Origin: Gammaproteobacteria bacterium UBA5338
Lineage (GTDB): Bacteria > Pseudomonadota > Gammaproteobacteria > Pseudomonadales > UBA5862
Direction of reading: 5' to 3'
Length of the DNA stretch: 8,174 nucleotides
NCBI GenBank assembly: GCA_002408105.1
Contig: DHQM01000086.1
Span: 11,275-19,448, forward strand
A model generated the notes under the pieces. It saw nothing but the letters and a program-made list of their open reading frames with translations. It was not told where the DNA came from and did no database searches. Shown here one piece after another: positions 1 through 6,210 of the stretch; the first letter of the stretch is position 1, and each line of letters starts with the position of its first letter. The translations under genes were made by a program, and so were the position numbers.

Positions 1-1346
1 AAGGGCTGGCCCAACAGCCCCCGACACAGCCGCTGGTGCTCGGCGTTGTGACGATCGAAGCAAAACAGATCGGGCTGCGCCAGCAGCGCCGTGAAGAGGT
101 TGTGGTCGGCATCGAGGGGAACAGAGAGCCGATTGCGCCAAGCAGTCATCTGGGTGCCGCGCCGCCCCACGACCTGCTGGGCTCGCAGCCGTTGGGAACG
201 CTCGTCCACAAGCAGCAAAGCAACGCGGTCCATCTTCAACCCCCGCTGCACCCCTTCTGTCATCACCTGCAGCAGCGCGTTGAGGTCTGCGCGCTCCACA
301 ACCATGGTGCTGGCCTCACGCAGTATCTCCAATTGCAACCTGGGGTCAAAGGCTGCGTCGTCGGACGCTTCAGTGCCTGGGTCAAGGTAGGCGAGGCCAT
401 CGGACAGCGGGTGCAGCCCAAACCCCTCGGCGACCCGCACCGCTTCGTCGGCGGTTCGGCGCACCTGCTCCTTCGCGTCAGCTTCCGAAAGCCCCATCAG
501 CTCGGCGGCGGCCTCAAGCAGCTGTTCCAGGTCGTGGGCCTCGGGGTCGGCCAGTGCCTGCGCGATCTGTTCGCCCAGAACCACCGCGCGAACGGGTTGA
601 GAAGCGGTTGCGCTCTGGCCAGCTCGCTGGGCGCTCTGCAGCACCTCACCAAGCTCCCACTGCTGGGCCAGGCTCTTGTTCAACGCAGAGAAACTGATGC
701 CGAGAAGTTCCTTGGACAGATCCGCCAAGTCGCCACCAGTTTCGGTCATGCGGCGATCCAACTCCGCCACCCGCGGATCGTCCATGGACCAGAGCACCAG
801 TTCACCCACATTGAAGAGCAGCGCAGCGATAAAAACCTCTTCGCGTTGCGCATGCGTCAGGCGGCTCGCGAGGTTGCGGGCCTGCACCGCAGCATGGAAC
901 GAGCGGGCCAAGGCCTCGAGCAGCCGTGGGCGCGGCTGCTCATCGGCAAGGGATTCGATGACCATCGCGGACACGGCGATCGAAAGGACCCCGCTCACAC
1001 CGAGCAGGATGATGGCTCGACTCACCGTGGTGATGGCCAAGGCCCCAGGGTTGTAGTAGGCGCTGTTTGCCATTCGCAGCACCAGCGCGGTCAGGTTGGG
1101 GTCTTTGAGAATCACCTCTGCGAGTTGGTAGGTCGAGGTGTCCGCGTCGGCGGCAAGGGCGCGCAGCTCGCCGAGCACACTGCCGAGCAGCGGCAGGTCC
1201 ATGCCGTCGATCCGACCGAGCCAGTCTGCAAGCTGCATGGGCCCAAGCGGCGTGGGTTTAACGGGGGTGCTGTCGGTTGGCAACTGTCGTTCGCTTCTGT
1301 GCAGATGACGCCGCGGTTCGGACAGCTTCAAGTGGAAGCCATCCAT
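1..1346 (-). CDS. HDOD-GAF signalling protein (3' end outside window)
   Basis: A reading frame of 448 codons runs from an ATG at 1346 off the left edge, so the C-terminus is missing. Residues about 48-250 look like an HDOD domain: LPLLGSVL, then KDPNLTALVLRMANSAYY (81-98), then ITTVSRAIILLGVSGVL (105-121). This is the usual order of HDOD regulators. The HD metal dyad is absent (LFNVGEL at 178-183 stands where HD would be), as expected for this non-catalytic relative of HD hydrolases. From about residue 338 (LQLEILREASTMVVERADLNALLQ onward, seen in two parts) a GAF-type sensor domain begins and continues past the edge. HDOD proteins act as cytoplasmic signalling scaffolds, often in motility, biofilm or stress control; the ligand here is unknown. 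An in-frame TGA lies 10 codons upstream of the ATG, so the start is well bounded, although I see no good Shine-Dalgarno. M37 is an alternative start. It follows the hydrolase gene by 68 bp and may be co-transcribed with it. Confidence 0.88.
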   Translation of the reverse strand, partial: MDGFHLKLSEPRRHLHRSERQLPTDSTPVKPTPLGPMQLADWLGRIDGMDLPLLGSVLGELRALAADADTSTYQLAEVILKDPNLTALVLRMANSAYYNPGALAITTVSRAIILLGVSGVLSIAVSAMVIESLADEQPRPRLLEALARSFHAAVQARNLASRLTHAQREEVFIAALLFNVGELVLWSMDDPRVAELDRRMTETGGDLADLSKELLGISFSALNKSLAQQWELGEVLQSAQRAGQSATASQPVRAVVLGEQIAQALADPEAHDLEQLLEAAAELMGLSEADAKEQVRRTADEAVRVAEGFGLHPLSDGLAYLDPGTEASDDAAFDPRLQLEILREASTMVVERADLNALLQVMTEGVQRGLKMDRVALLLVDERSQRLRAQQVVGRRGTQMTAWRNRLSVPLDADHNLFTALLAQPDLFCFDRHNAEHQRLCRGLLGQP

Positions 1347-1402
1347 TAGCGGAATGGCCCAAGAACACGCAATGGATCACATTTCGATTGCTTTGAGTCT
1401 AG

Positions 1403-1425
1403 CAGTGCCTGGCCTCAGTGCCTGG
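1403..1425. repeat. Short direct repeat over the hydrolase stop codon
   Basis: CAGTGCCTGG occurs at 1403-1412 and again at 1416-1425, a 13-bp period. The hydrolase stop codon (1415-1417) lies between and into the second copy. On the minus strand an extended -10-like TGCTAGACT (1396-1404) overlaps the outer copy and could start an HDOD transcript, but there is no matching -35. It may be a slippage-type tandem duplication or a short protein-binding repeat. Confidence 0.45.
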
Positions 1426-2245
1426 ACAAGAAGCGGCGCACCGCTGCAGTGGCATGCTCCAGGGTAAAGGCCCGGGCTTCGTGGTGAGGAATGTGGCCGG
1501 CTTCGGGGTGAATACAAACCTCTGGTGCGCTCGCAAGGTCACGCTCCAACGCCTGAATGTTGTGCCGGTACCCGTAGGGGTCGCGGTCGCCTTGAATCAC
1601 GGTGACCGGGCAGCGCACCCGCAACAGGTCCTCGTGCATCTCCCAGCCCGCGAACTCGGGTGAACTCCACGCATTGGCCCAGCCATAAAACATCGAGTCG
1701 GTGTTGTCACCATGGTAGCGTTCGAGGCGTTCGCGCAACCCGCCGGCCTCAAAGGCTTCGATGACCGCCCGCATCGCACCGCCGGCGCCAGGCCTTTGCT
1801 CACCGGTATCGACCGATGCGTTGCTCGGGGCTTCCACTTGTGGAGCCAAACCAATGATGCCAAGCACGGCGTCCGGGTGCGCTGCAGCAAACAACAAACT
1901 CATGGCTCCGCCGTCGCTGTGGCCAATCAGAACCAGCGGACCATGGTCAAATTGACTCAACACTTCGGGCAACACCTCAAGTGCCTCGACCCGCCGATAG
2001 GAGCGCTGCCTCGGCTCGGTCAAGGCATCGGACTCGCCGTGGCCCCACCGGTCATACACCAATGCCGGAAGACCCGTTGCCTCAACCAGTTGGTCGGGAA
2101 AGTCCTTCCACATGCGGATGGAGCCCAGCCCCTCGTGCAGAAAAACCAAGGTCGGGGCCGTTGGTGTCAGCGCTCCGAGGGTTCGCCACCTGAGTCGATG
2201 CCCTCCTGCCTTGATGTAGCCTTCATTGATCAATCGATCGGCCAT
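1415..2245 (-). CDS. Alpha/beta hydrolase
   Basis: This is a 276-residue alpha/beta-hydrolase-fold enzyme, probably cytoplasmic, with no signal peptide. Visible landmarks are an oxyanion-hole strand LVFLHEGLGS (about 33-42), YDRWGHGES (64-72), the nucleophile elbow GHSDGG with Ser110, the acid in QGDRDPYG with Asp222, and the catalytic histidine in AGHIPHHE with His251. The triad is complete, so it should be active as an esterase, lipase-like or C-C/thioester hydrolase. The substrate cannot be read from sequence. I chose the ATG at 2245 because GCGGAG sits 6 nt upstream of it (2252-2257). A TTG at 2263 would add six residues but has no ribosome-binding site. It lies 45 bp downstream of phhB and 68 bp upstream of the HDOD gene, all on the minus strand. 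The HEGLGS form is shared by a large uncharacterised proteobacterial subgroup (recalled, not searched). Confidence 0.9.
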   Translation of the reverse strand: MADRLINEGYIKAGGHRLRWRTLGALTPTAPTLVFLHEGLGSIRMWKDFPDQLVEATGLPALVYDRWGHGESDALTEPRQRSYRRVEALEVLPEVLSQFDHGPLVLIGHSDGGAMSLLFAAAHPDAVLGIIGLAPQVEAPSNASVDTGEQRPGAGGAMRAVIEAFEAGGLRERLERYHGDNTDSMFYGWANAWSSPEFAGWEMHEDLLRVRCPVTVIQGDRDPYGYRHNIQALERDLASAPEVCIHPEAGHIPHHEARAFTLEHATAAVRRFLSRH

Positions 2246-2268
2246 ATCGAACTCCGCAAGCAATGGTG

Positions 2269-2285
2269 CCCCGCCCGGAACGGGG
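2269..2285 (-). other. Small hairpin between phhB and hydrolase
   Basis: CCCCG (2269-2273) and CGGGG (2281-2285) form a perfect 5-bp stem with a 7-nt loop in the 45-bp gap between two same-strand genes. No T-tract follows, so it is not a classical terminator. It may mark an mRNA processing or stability point, or be chance in GC-rich DNA. Confidence 0.25.
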
Positions 2286-2290
2286 GTGAC

Positions 2291-2635
2291 TCAATCGGCA
2301 CTGGCCACGGCGTCGGTTTTGGCTGCCATCACAAAGTCATTGCGGTGCAACCCATCGATCTTATGGGTCCACCAGCGCACCGTCACCGCCCCCCACTCCG
2401 TCAGCAGGGCCGGGTGGTGGCCTTCGTCCTCGGCCAGCGCGCCCACACGGTTGGTAAACCTAAGGGCTGCGGCGAAATCGGCAAAGGCGTACCGGCGACA
2501 CAGTTGCAGCACCCCGTCGTCTTCAAGCAACTCCCAGCCCGGGATCTCTTCCAGCATTTGCCTCGCCACCGGCGCTTCGACCCGGGGCGCACCGACCCTG
2601 CAGACCTCGCATTTTTCTGCTTTTAATTCAGTCAC
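2291..2635 (-). CDS. phhB: Pterin-4a-carbinolamine dehydratase
   Basis: A 114-residue protein of the DCoH/PhhB family (4a-hydroxytetrahydrobiopterin dehydratase). It dehydrates the 4a-carbinolamine made by pterin-dependent phenylalanine hydroxylase and so recycles the pterin cofactor. The family signature is clear: EGHHPALLTEWG (71-82) with the His73-His74-Pro75 core, then VRWWTHKIDGLHRND (86-100) with His91 and Asp100. The N-terminal CEVCRVGAP (9-17) is common in proteobacterial members. Length is normal. The start is GTG at 2635, with GAGG 9 nt upstream. No phenylalanine hydroxylase gene is adjacent, so the partner must be elsewhere, or this copy serves another pterin-related role. It is the first gene of a possible three-gene minus-strand unit, with a promoter candidate at 2689-2716. 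Confidence 0.95.
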   Translation of the reverse strand: MTELKAEKCEVCRVGAPRVEAPVARQMLEEIPGWELLEDDGVLQLCRRYAFADFAAALRFTNRVGALAEDEGHHPALLTEWGAVTVRWWTHKIDGLHRNDFVMAAKTDAVASAD

Positions 2636-2664
2636 TTGGTCTAACCTCGCAACGGTTTATTGCA

Positions 2665-2693
2665 TTCAAGTCGAGCTCAGGTGTTGCTAAAAT
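2665..2693 (+). promoter_or_regulatory. Candidate fabI promoter (extended -10)
   Basis: TTCAAG (2665-2670) is followed after 17 bp by TAAAAT (2688-2693), which has a TG at the extended -10 position (TGCTAAAAT). This predicts a leader of about 80 nt for fabI. A second -10-like TATGAT at 2731-2736 has no good -35. The site overlaps the divergent phhB -10. Confidence 0.4.
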
Positions 2694-2716
2694 AACAGTT
2701 CGACTGCGCGGTTCAA
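2689..2716 (-). promoter_or_regulatory. Candidate phhB promoter
   Basis: On the minus strand TTGAAC (2711-2716) and TATTTT (2689-2694) are separated by 16 bp, each matching the sigma70 hexamers at 4 of 6 positions. The -10 shares bases with the proposed fabI -10 on the other strand, so polymerase binding in the two directions could be mutually exclusive. Confidence 0.4.
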
Positions 2717-2779
2717 GCCGGGATTCGCGGTATGATCTGCGAAACAAAGTGAGACCGCCTGCTACATAAGGACTACAAC

Positions 2780-3575
2780 TATGGCCTTTCTACAAGGCAA
2801 GCGCGCACTGATCGTCGGTGTGGCGAGCAAGCTTTCCATCGCTTACGGAATCGCCGAAGCCATGCACCGCGAAGGCGCAGAACTGGCGTTCACCTACCAG
2901 AACGACAAGCTCAAAGACAGGGTCACCGAATTCGCCGCGGGCTGGGGTTCGAACCTATGCTTTCCCTGCGATGTGGCCAGCGATCAAGAAATCGCCGAGG
3001 TGTTCACCGAACTCGCGAAACACTGGGACGGCGTCGACATCGTCGTCCACGCTGTCGGTTTTGCACCCCGCGACCAGCTTGACGGGGATTTTGTGGAGGC
3101 AACCACGCGGGCAGGCTTCCAGGTGGCGCACGACATCAGTTCGTACAGCTTTATCGCCCTGGCGAAGGCAGCCCAGCCCCTGATGGCCGGCCGCAACGGT
3201 GCCCTGCTCACGCTCACTTACCTGGGCGCTGAACGCACCATGCCCAACTACAACGTGATGGGTCTGGCCAAAGCCAGCCTTGAGGCATCTGTCCGCTATA
3301 TGGCCACCAGCCTTGGGCCCAAAGGCATCCGGGTCAACGCCGTTTCGGCGGGACCCATTCGCACTTTGGCGGCATCCGGCATCAAAGATTTCAAGAAAAT
3401 GTTGTCGTACAACGAGGCACGCACACCGCTGCAGCGCAATGTCACCACCGCAGAAGTCGGCAACGCCGCCGCCTTCTTGTGCTCTGATTTGGCCAGTGGG
3501 GTGACCGGTGAAGTGATGTATGTGGACGGCGGCTTCAACATCACCGCGATGGGGAGTACCGAAACCGAAGCCTAG
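2780..3575 (+). CDS. fabI: Enoyl-[acyl-carrier-protein] reductase (NADH) FabI
   Basis: The protein is 264 residues and starts at the ATG of 2781-2783, with AAGGA 8 nt upstream. FabI reduces trans-2-enoyl-ACP to acyl-ACP, the last step of each elongation cycle in type II fatty-acid synthesis, in the cytoplasm. It is an SDR-fold enzyme: nucleotide-binding [13 protein letters not shown] (13-25), the catalytic pair Tyr147 and Tyr157 with Lys164 ([19 protein letters not shown], 146-164), and the conserved [16 protein letters not shown] (189-204) substrate-loop region. Gly93 in HAVGFAP is the wild-type residue at the position where substitution gives triclosan resistance in E. coli, so the sequence looks inhibitor-sensitive. 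The whole protein aligns by eye with Pseudomonas-type FabI. It is divergent from phhB and convergent with a desaturase, putting two steps that set acyl-chain composition side by side. Confidence 0.97.
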
Positions 3576-3590
3576 CGCTTGCCCCCTCCA

Positions 3591-3612
3591 GCCGCGGCCC
3601 TCAGGCCGCGGC
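3591..3612. terminator. Hairpin between convergent fabI and desaturase
   Basis: GCCGCGGCC (3591-3599) and GGCCGCGGC (3604-3612) form a perfect 9-bp stem with the 4-nt loop CTCA. It lies 15 bp after the fabI stop. It also contains the desaturase stop codon (TGA on the minus strand) in its loop and encodes the enzyme's last residues in one arm. Neither strand shows a U-tract, so it is not a textbook intrinsic terminator. It could still block transcription or protect both 3' ends. Confidence 0.55.
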
Positions 3613-4749
3613 GCGAGAGAGGCCTGCAAGCTGCTCGGTGAGTTCCGTCCAGCTTCTTTTCTTCTCCAGCAAATTCGCCTTCCAACCCACGTACACCCGT
3701 TTGATCTGCACCAGCTCCCATTGGTGCATCAGCTGGTCGGCCTTCGCCTCGGTCCAGCGCTGGCGGCTCTCGGACCAGGCATTGATCACCTCGACCAAGT
3801 GCTCGTACTCATGGTGCAGGCGCTGGCTCCAGATTTCAAAGTCGCTCAGCCCCTTGGCTTTATGCAATGAGCGCGCAAGCTGCTGTTCGGCCTTTGCCCG
3901 TTCGATCTTTGCCTCAGAACAGCGCTTCAGGCCGTGTGTCAACCGAACCGCTGAGAGTCCCCGAATCATCCACTTGGTCGGGTCGAAGTGCCACCAGCGG
4001 ATGCCGTTGCGGTAGTCCCACTGAAAGCTGTGGTGGTAGTTGTGGTACCCCTCACCAAAGGTGAGAAAGGCCACCCACGGGTTGTCACGCGCCGTGGTCT
4101 GATCAGAATACGGTCGCTTGCCCCACATGTGCGCCAGCGAGTTGATGAAGAACGTGAAGTGGTGAACGACCACGAGGCGCAACAACCCCGCCATAAGGAC
4201 CATGCCCAGGAGGTCCCCATTGAGCCACCCAAGCAGCGCTGGCAACCCCAGATTCATGACCAAAACCAGCACCAGGTAATGGCGCTCTTGCCACATCACC
4301 ACCGGGTCGCGCTGCAAGTCCCGCACGTTGCTGAAGTCCTCGGTGGTTCGCCGGTACTCTCGCAGCATCCAACCCAGATGGGAGAACCAGAACCCCTTAG
4401 GCGCCGCATAGGGGTCGCGCTCGACATCGTCCACGTGACGATGGTGGCGCCGGTGGTCAGCACACCAGTTCAACACACTGTTTTGCAGTGCCGCGGCACC
4501 CCAAAGCGCGAACCAAACCCGCACGACCGGGTGCGCTTCGTACGCGCGGTGCGCCCACAACCGATGAAACCCACCGGTAATCGCAGTGCCTGACGCCGCA
4601 CCGAACACCGCGAACATGGCCCACTCGAATCCATCGTAGCCGTTCACCAGGATTCCATAGAGTGGCACGGCCAAGACCGCACCAAGCGCGGTGAGGGAAA
4701 AAACCAAAACGTTGACCCAAATGAACGGGGGTTTATTTGAAGCAGTCAC
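3601..4749 (-). CDS. Membrane fatty-acid (acyl-CoA delta-9 type) desaturase
   Basis: An integral inner-membrane di-iron desaturase that inserts a cis double bond into saturated acyl chains using O2 and an electron donor. All three histidine boxes of the stearoyl-CoA desaturase family are present: HRLWAH (62-67), HRRHH (99-103) and HNYHH (236-240). Hydrophobic segments lie at about 10-33, 41-58 and 157-195. After the catalytic domain, residues about 273-382 form a charged, Leu/Glu/Lys/Trp-rich tail likely to be helical or coiled coil. I chose GTG at 4749 (382 residues) because GAGG sits 5 nt upstream and the protein then begins just before KPPFIWVNVLVF, where relatives begin. ATG at 4770 (389 residues) and GTG at 4860 (419 residues) are in frame without good ribosome-binding sites. 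It is transcribed alone from a clear promoter at 4920-4948. The electron donor is not encoded nearby. Confidence 0.93.
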   Translation of the reverse strand: MTASNKPPFIWVNVLVFSLTALGAVLAVPLYGILVNGYDGFEWAMFAVFGAASGTAITGGFHRLWAHRAYEAHPVVRVWFALWGAAALQNSVLNWCADHRRHHRHVDDVERDPYAAPKGFWFSHLGWMLREYRRTTEDFSNVRDLQRDPVVMWQERHYLVLVLVMNLGLPALLGWLNGDLLGMVLMAGLLRLVVVHHFTFFINSLAHMWGKRPYSDQTTARDNPWVAFLTFGEGYHNYHHSFQWDYRNGIRWWHFDPTKWMIRGLSAVRLTHGLKRCSEAKIERAKAEQQLARSLHKAKGLSDFEIWSQRLHHEYEHLVEVINAWSESRQRWTEAKADQLMHQWELVQIKRVYVGWKANLLEKKRSWTELTEQLAGLSRAAA

Positions 4750-4878
4750 GAGAACCTCGTTTGAATGCATCGGTTGGCGCTTACCCACCCCGGGTGAAGC
4801 GCAGGGGAAACGAGCCGGACCCAAAGGCCACCGGTGGAGTCTTGTCGAACGGGCAACCACTCTGAAAGGAAAAGCGGT

Positions 4879-4910
4879 GTCGGCGGCCGGCGGACTGGCG
4901 ACCCGCCGAC
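4879..4910 (-). repeat. Inverted repeat at start of desaturase transcript
   Basis: GTCGGCGG (4879-4886) and CCGCCGAC (4903-4910) are perfect 8-bp arms around 16 nt. They begin a few bases after the predicted transcription start (about 4912-4914). As DNA this could be an operator just downstream of the promoter; as RNA it would fold at the extreme 5' end of the roughly 165-nt leader. Desaturase genes in Pseudomonas are controlled by TetR-type regulators, but I cannot match this to a known site. Confidence 0.5.
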
Positions 4911-4919
4911 CGTGGGAGA

Positions 4920-4948
4920 ACTATAGCCAGCAACACCGCCTGGCTCAA
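4920..4948 (-). promoter_or_regulatory. Desaturase promoter (sigma70 type)
   Basis: TTGAGC (4943-4948) and TATAGT (4920-4925) on the minus strand are separated by exactly 17 bp. The -10 matches at 5 of 6 positions and the -35 at 4 of 6. It starts immediately after the htpX terminator, so the desaturase is probably an independent unit with a leader of about 165 nt. Confidence 0.65.
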
Positions 4949-4970
4949 ATTAAAGGCCGCCGGCGCCCTT
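4947..4970 (-). terminator. Probable htpX terminator
   Basis: Starting within the htpX stop codon, AAGG (4967-4970) pairs with CCTT (4953-4956) around a GC-rich core that can pair further with one mismatch. TTTAATTT follows (4947-4954 region). The stem, GC core and T-rich tail fit an intrinsic terminator. It separates htpX from the desaturase promoter. Confidence 0.5.
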
Positions 4971-5850
4971 AAGAAACCGAATTGCGCAGTGCTGCAATGC
5001 GCGCCTCCAGCGGAGGGTGGCTCATAAACAACCCAGCAAAGCCGCCCTTGCGCCCCAGAATGCCGAATGCCGTCAACTGATCAGGCAAATGGCTCGGTTC
5101 GCTGCCCCGCTGCAATGCCTGGAGCGCATTGATCATTTTGTCTCGTCCCGCGAGCCGTGCACCACCCGCATCGGCGCGGTATTCCCGGCGCCGGCTGAAC
5201 CACATCACAACGATGGTGGCGAGCACGCCAAGGCAAATCTCCGCCACCAGTACAGACACAAAGTACCCAATGCCCATGCCCTGTTCATTGCGCAGGATGT
5301 TGCGGTCAACAAAATGTCCGATGATCCGAGCAAGAAAAATGACGAAGGTATTCAACACGCCCTGGATGAGCGTCAGGGTCACCATGTCTCCGTTGGCGAT
5401 GTGGCTGATCTCGTGCCCCAGTACAGCCTCGACTTCGTCGCCGCTCATGTGCTGCAGCAGCCCAGTGCTCACCGCCACCAGCGCGTTGTTGCGTGAAGCA
5501 CCGGTCGCAAAGGCGTTGGGTGTCGGCGAGTTGAAGATGGCCACTTCAGGCATGCCAATTCCAGCTTGCTGGGCCTGGCGCCGCACGGTGTCCAAAAGCC
5601 ACTGTTCAGTACTCGATCGCGCTTGGGTGATGACTTGCGCCCCGGTGCTCATCTTGGCCATCCATTTGGAAATGGCGAGCGAAATAAAGGCGCCACCAAA
5701 CCCAAACACGCTTGCGAAGATGAGCAGCGCGTTGTAATCGAGACCACCTGTTTCGTCGAGCAAACGGTCCACACCCAACAACCGCAGCACGATGCTCAGT
5801 ACCACGATGACTGCCAGGTTGGTGCCCACGAACAGCAAAATGCGCTTCAT
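4969..5850 (-). CDS. htpX: Membrane zinc metalloprotease HtpX
   Basis: HtpX is an M48-family inner-membrane endoprotease that cleaves misfolded membrane proteins, working alongside FtsH in E. coli. From ATG 5850 the protein is 293 residues, the same length as E. coli HtpX. The zinc site is complete: HEISH gives His146, Glu147 and His150, and the third ligand is Glu223 in [13 protein letters not shown]. Four hydrophobic segments are visible at about 4-26, 39-61, 156-180 and 193-219. The conserved PTPNAFATG (109-117) strand near the active site is intact. The start is fixed by a strong GGAGGAGA (5859-5866) upstream of ATG 5850; an in-frame upstream start at 5880 would bury that site. It is preceded by a heat-shock-type promoter at 5961-5989 and a structured leader, matching its known role in stress response. 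Confidence 0.96.
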   Translation of the reverse strand: MKRILLFVGTNLAVIVVLSIVLRLLGVDRLLDETGGLDYNALLIFASVFGFGGAFISLAISKWMAKMSTGAQVITQARSSTEQWLLDTVRRQAQQAGIGMPEVAIFNSPTPNAFATGASRNNALVAVSTGLLQHMSGDEVEAVLGHEISHIANGDMVTLTLIQGVLNTFVIFLARIIGHFVDRNILRNEQGMGIGYFVSVLVAEICLGVLATIVVMWFSRRREYRADAGGARLAGRDKMINALQALQRGSEPSHLPDQLTAFGILGRKGGFAGLFMSHPPLEARIAALRNSVS

Positions 5851-5924
5851 TGAAAACGTCTCCTCCGAGAGGGTCTGCAAAAGTCGGCGACAGCATACCG
5901 GAACTGGTCAGGCCAAGGTATGCA

Positions 5925-5945
5925 CCTGCTTCCACCGGAAGCAGG
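5925..5945 (-). other. Perfect hairpin in htpX leader
   Basis: CCTGCTTCC (5925-5933), loop ACC, and GGAAGCAGG (5937-5945) give a perfect 9-bp stem with a 3-nt loop inside the roughly 100-nt untranslated leader of htpX. No T-tract follows on either strand, so it is more likely an RNA structure element or an operator than a terminator. A second small fold (TCTC/GAGA) can form around the ribosome-binding site at 5859-5870. Confidence 0.5.
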
Positions 5946-5960
5946 ACTGCGCGAAAGTGG

Positions 5961-5989
5961 ATATGGGGGTGGCTGGGCAGGCTTGCAAG
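5961..5989 (-). promoter_or_regulatory. Heat-shock (sigma32/RpoH) promoter of htpX
   Basis: On the minus strand CTTGCAA (5983-5989) matches the sigma32 -35 CTTGAAA at 6 of 7 positions. CCCCATAT (5961-5968) fully fits the -10 CCCCATnT. The spacer is 14 bp, in the normal range. The predicted start lies about 100 nt before the htpX ATG. The -35 lies inside the palindrome GCTTGCAAGC (5981-5990). htpX is a heat-shock gene in E. coli, which supports the reading. Confidence 0.7.
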
Positions 5990-6022
5990 CGCCAAGACCG
6001 GCAAACCGATGCCAAAGAGAAA

Positions 6023-6099
6023 TGGTAGGCGCGAGTAGATTCGAACTACCGACCCCCACCATGTCAAGGTGGTGCTCTAACCAACTGAGCTACGTGCCT
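6023..6099 (-). tRNA. tRNA-Val(GAC)
   Basis: A 77-nt cloverleaf including an encoded CCA (6023-6025). The anticodon stem is CCACC/GGTGG with loop TTGACAT, so the anticodon is GAC (6063-6065 on the plus strand), reading GUC/GUU valine codons. The D stem GCTC/GAGC, a 5-nt variable loop GGGTC, and the T stem GGTAG/CTACT with loop TTCGAAT are all standard. The acceptor stem AGGCACG/CGCGCCT has one A-C mismatch at position 5-68, where a G-C pair is usual. It lies between htpX and the phosphatase gene on the same strand. Confidence 0.96.
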
Positions 6100-6129
6100 A
6101 GCTTTGGCCCCCACTTTCACGGCCAGAAA

Positions 6130-6158
6130 GGGGCGCGTAATGTAGCAGCGAGCGCCCC
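6130..6158 (-). repeat. Inverted repeat around the tRNA-Val -10
   Basis: GGGGCGC (6130-6136) and GCGCCCC (6152-6158) are perfect 7-bp arms flanking 15 nt that include the proposed tRNA -10. Read on the minus strand the hairpin is followed by TTTCT, so it could instead be a terminator for transcripts arriving from the phosphatase gene. Both roles are possible. Confidence 0.45.
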
Positions 6159-6167
6159 GATTTACAA
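6139..6167 (-). promoter_or_regulatory. tRNA-Val promoter
   Basis: TTGTAA (6162-6167) and TACATT (6139-6144) on the minus strand are spaced by 17 bp. A GC-rich ACGCGCCCC follows the -10, the kind of discriminator seen at stringently controlled stable-RNA promoters. Transcription would start about 30 nt before the mature tRNA. Confidence 0.5.
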
Positions 6168-6210
6168 GAGAATCAATCCCGGCTCTTCCAGCCCGTTACT
6201 CTAGAATGGT

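Noticed and set aside
36..1349. Long 437-codon plus-strand open frame
   Set aside because: It mirrors the minus-strand HDOD-GAF gene, which has clear domain motifs; the plus-strand protein is Gln/His/Gly-rich without recognisable domains.
1712..2626. 304-codon plus-strand open frame
   Set aside because: It is antisense to the alpha/beta hydrolase and phhB, both with complete family signatures.
2955..3629. 224-codon minus-strand open frame
   Set aside because: It is antisense to fabI, has low-complexity composition and no family motifs.
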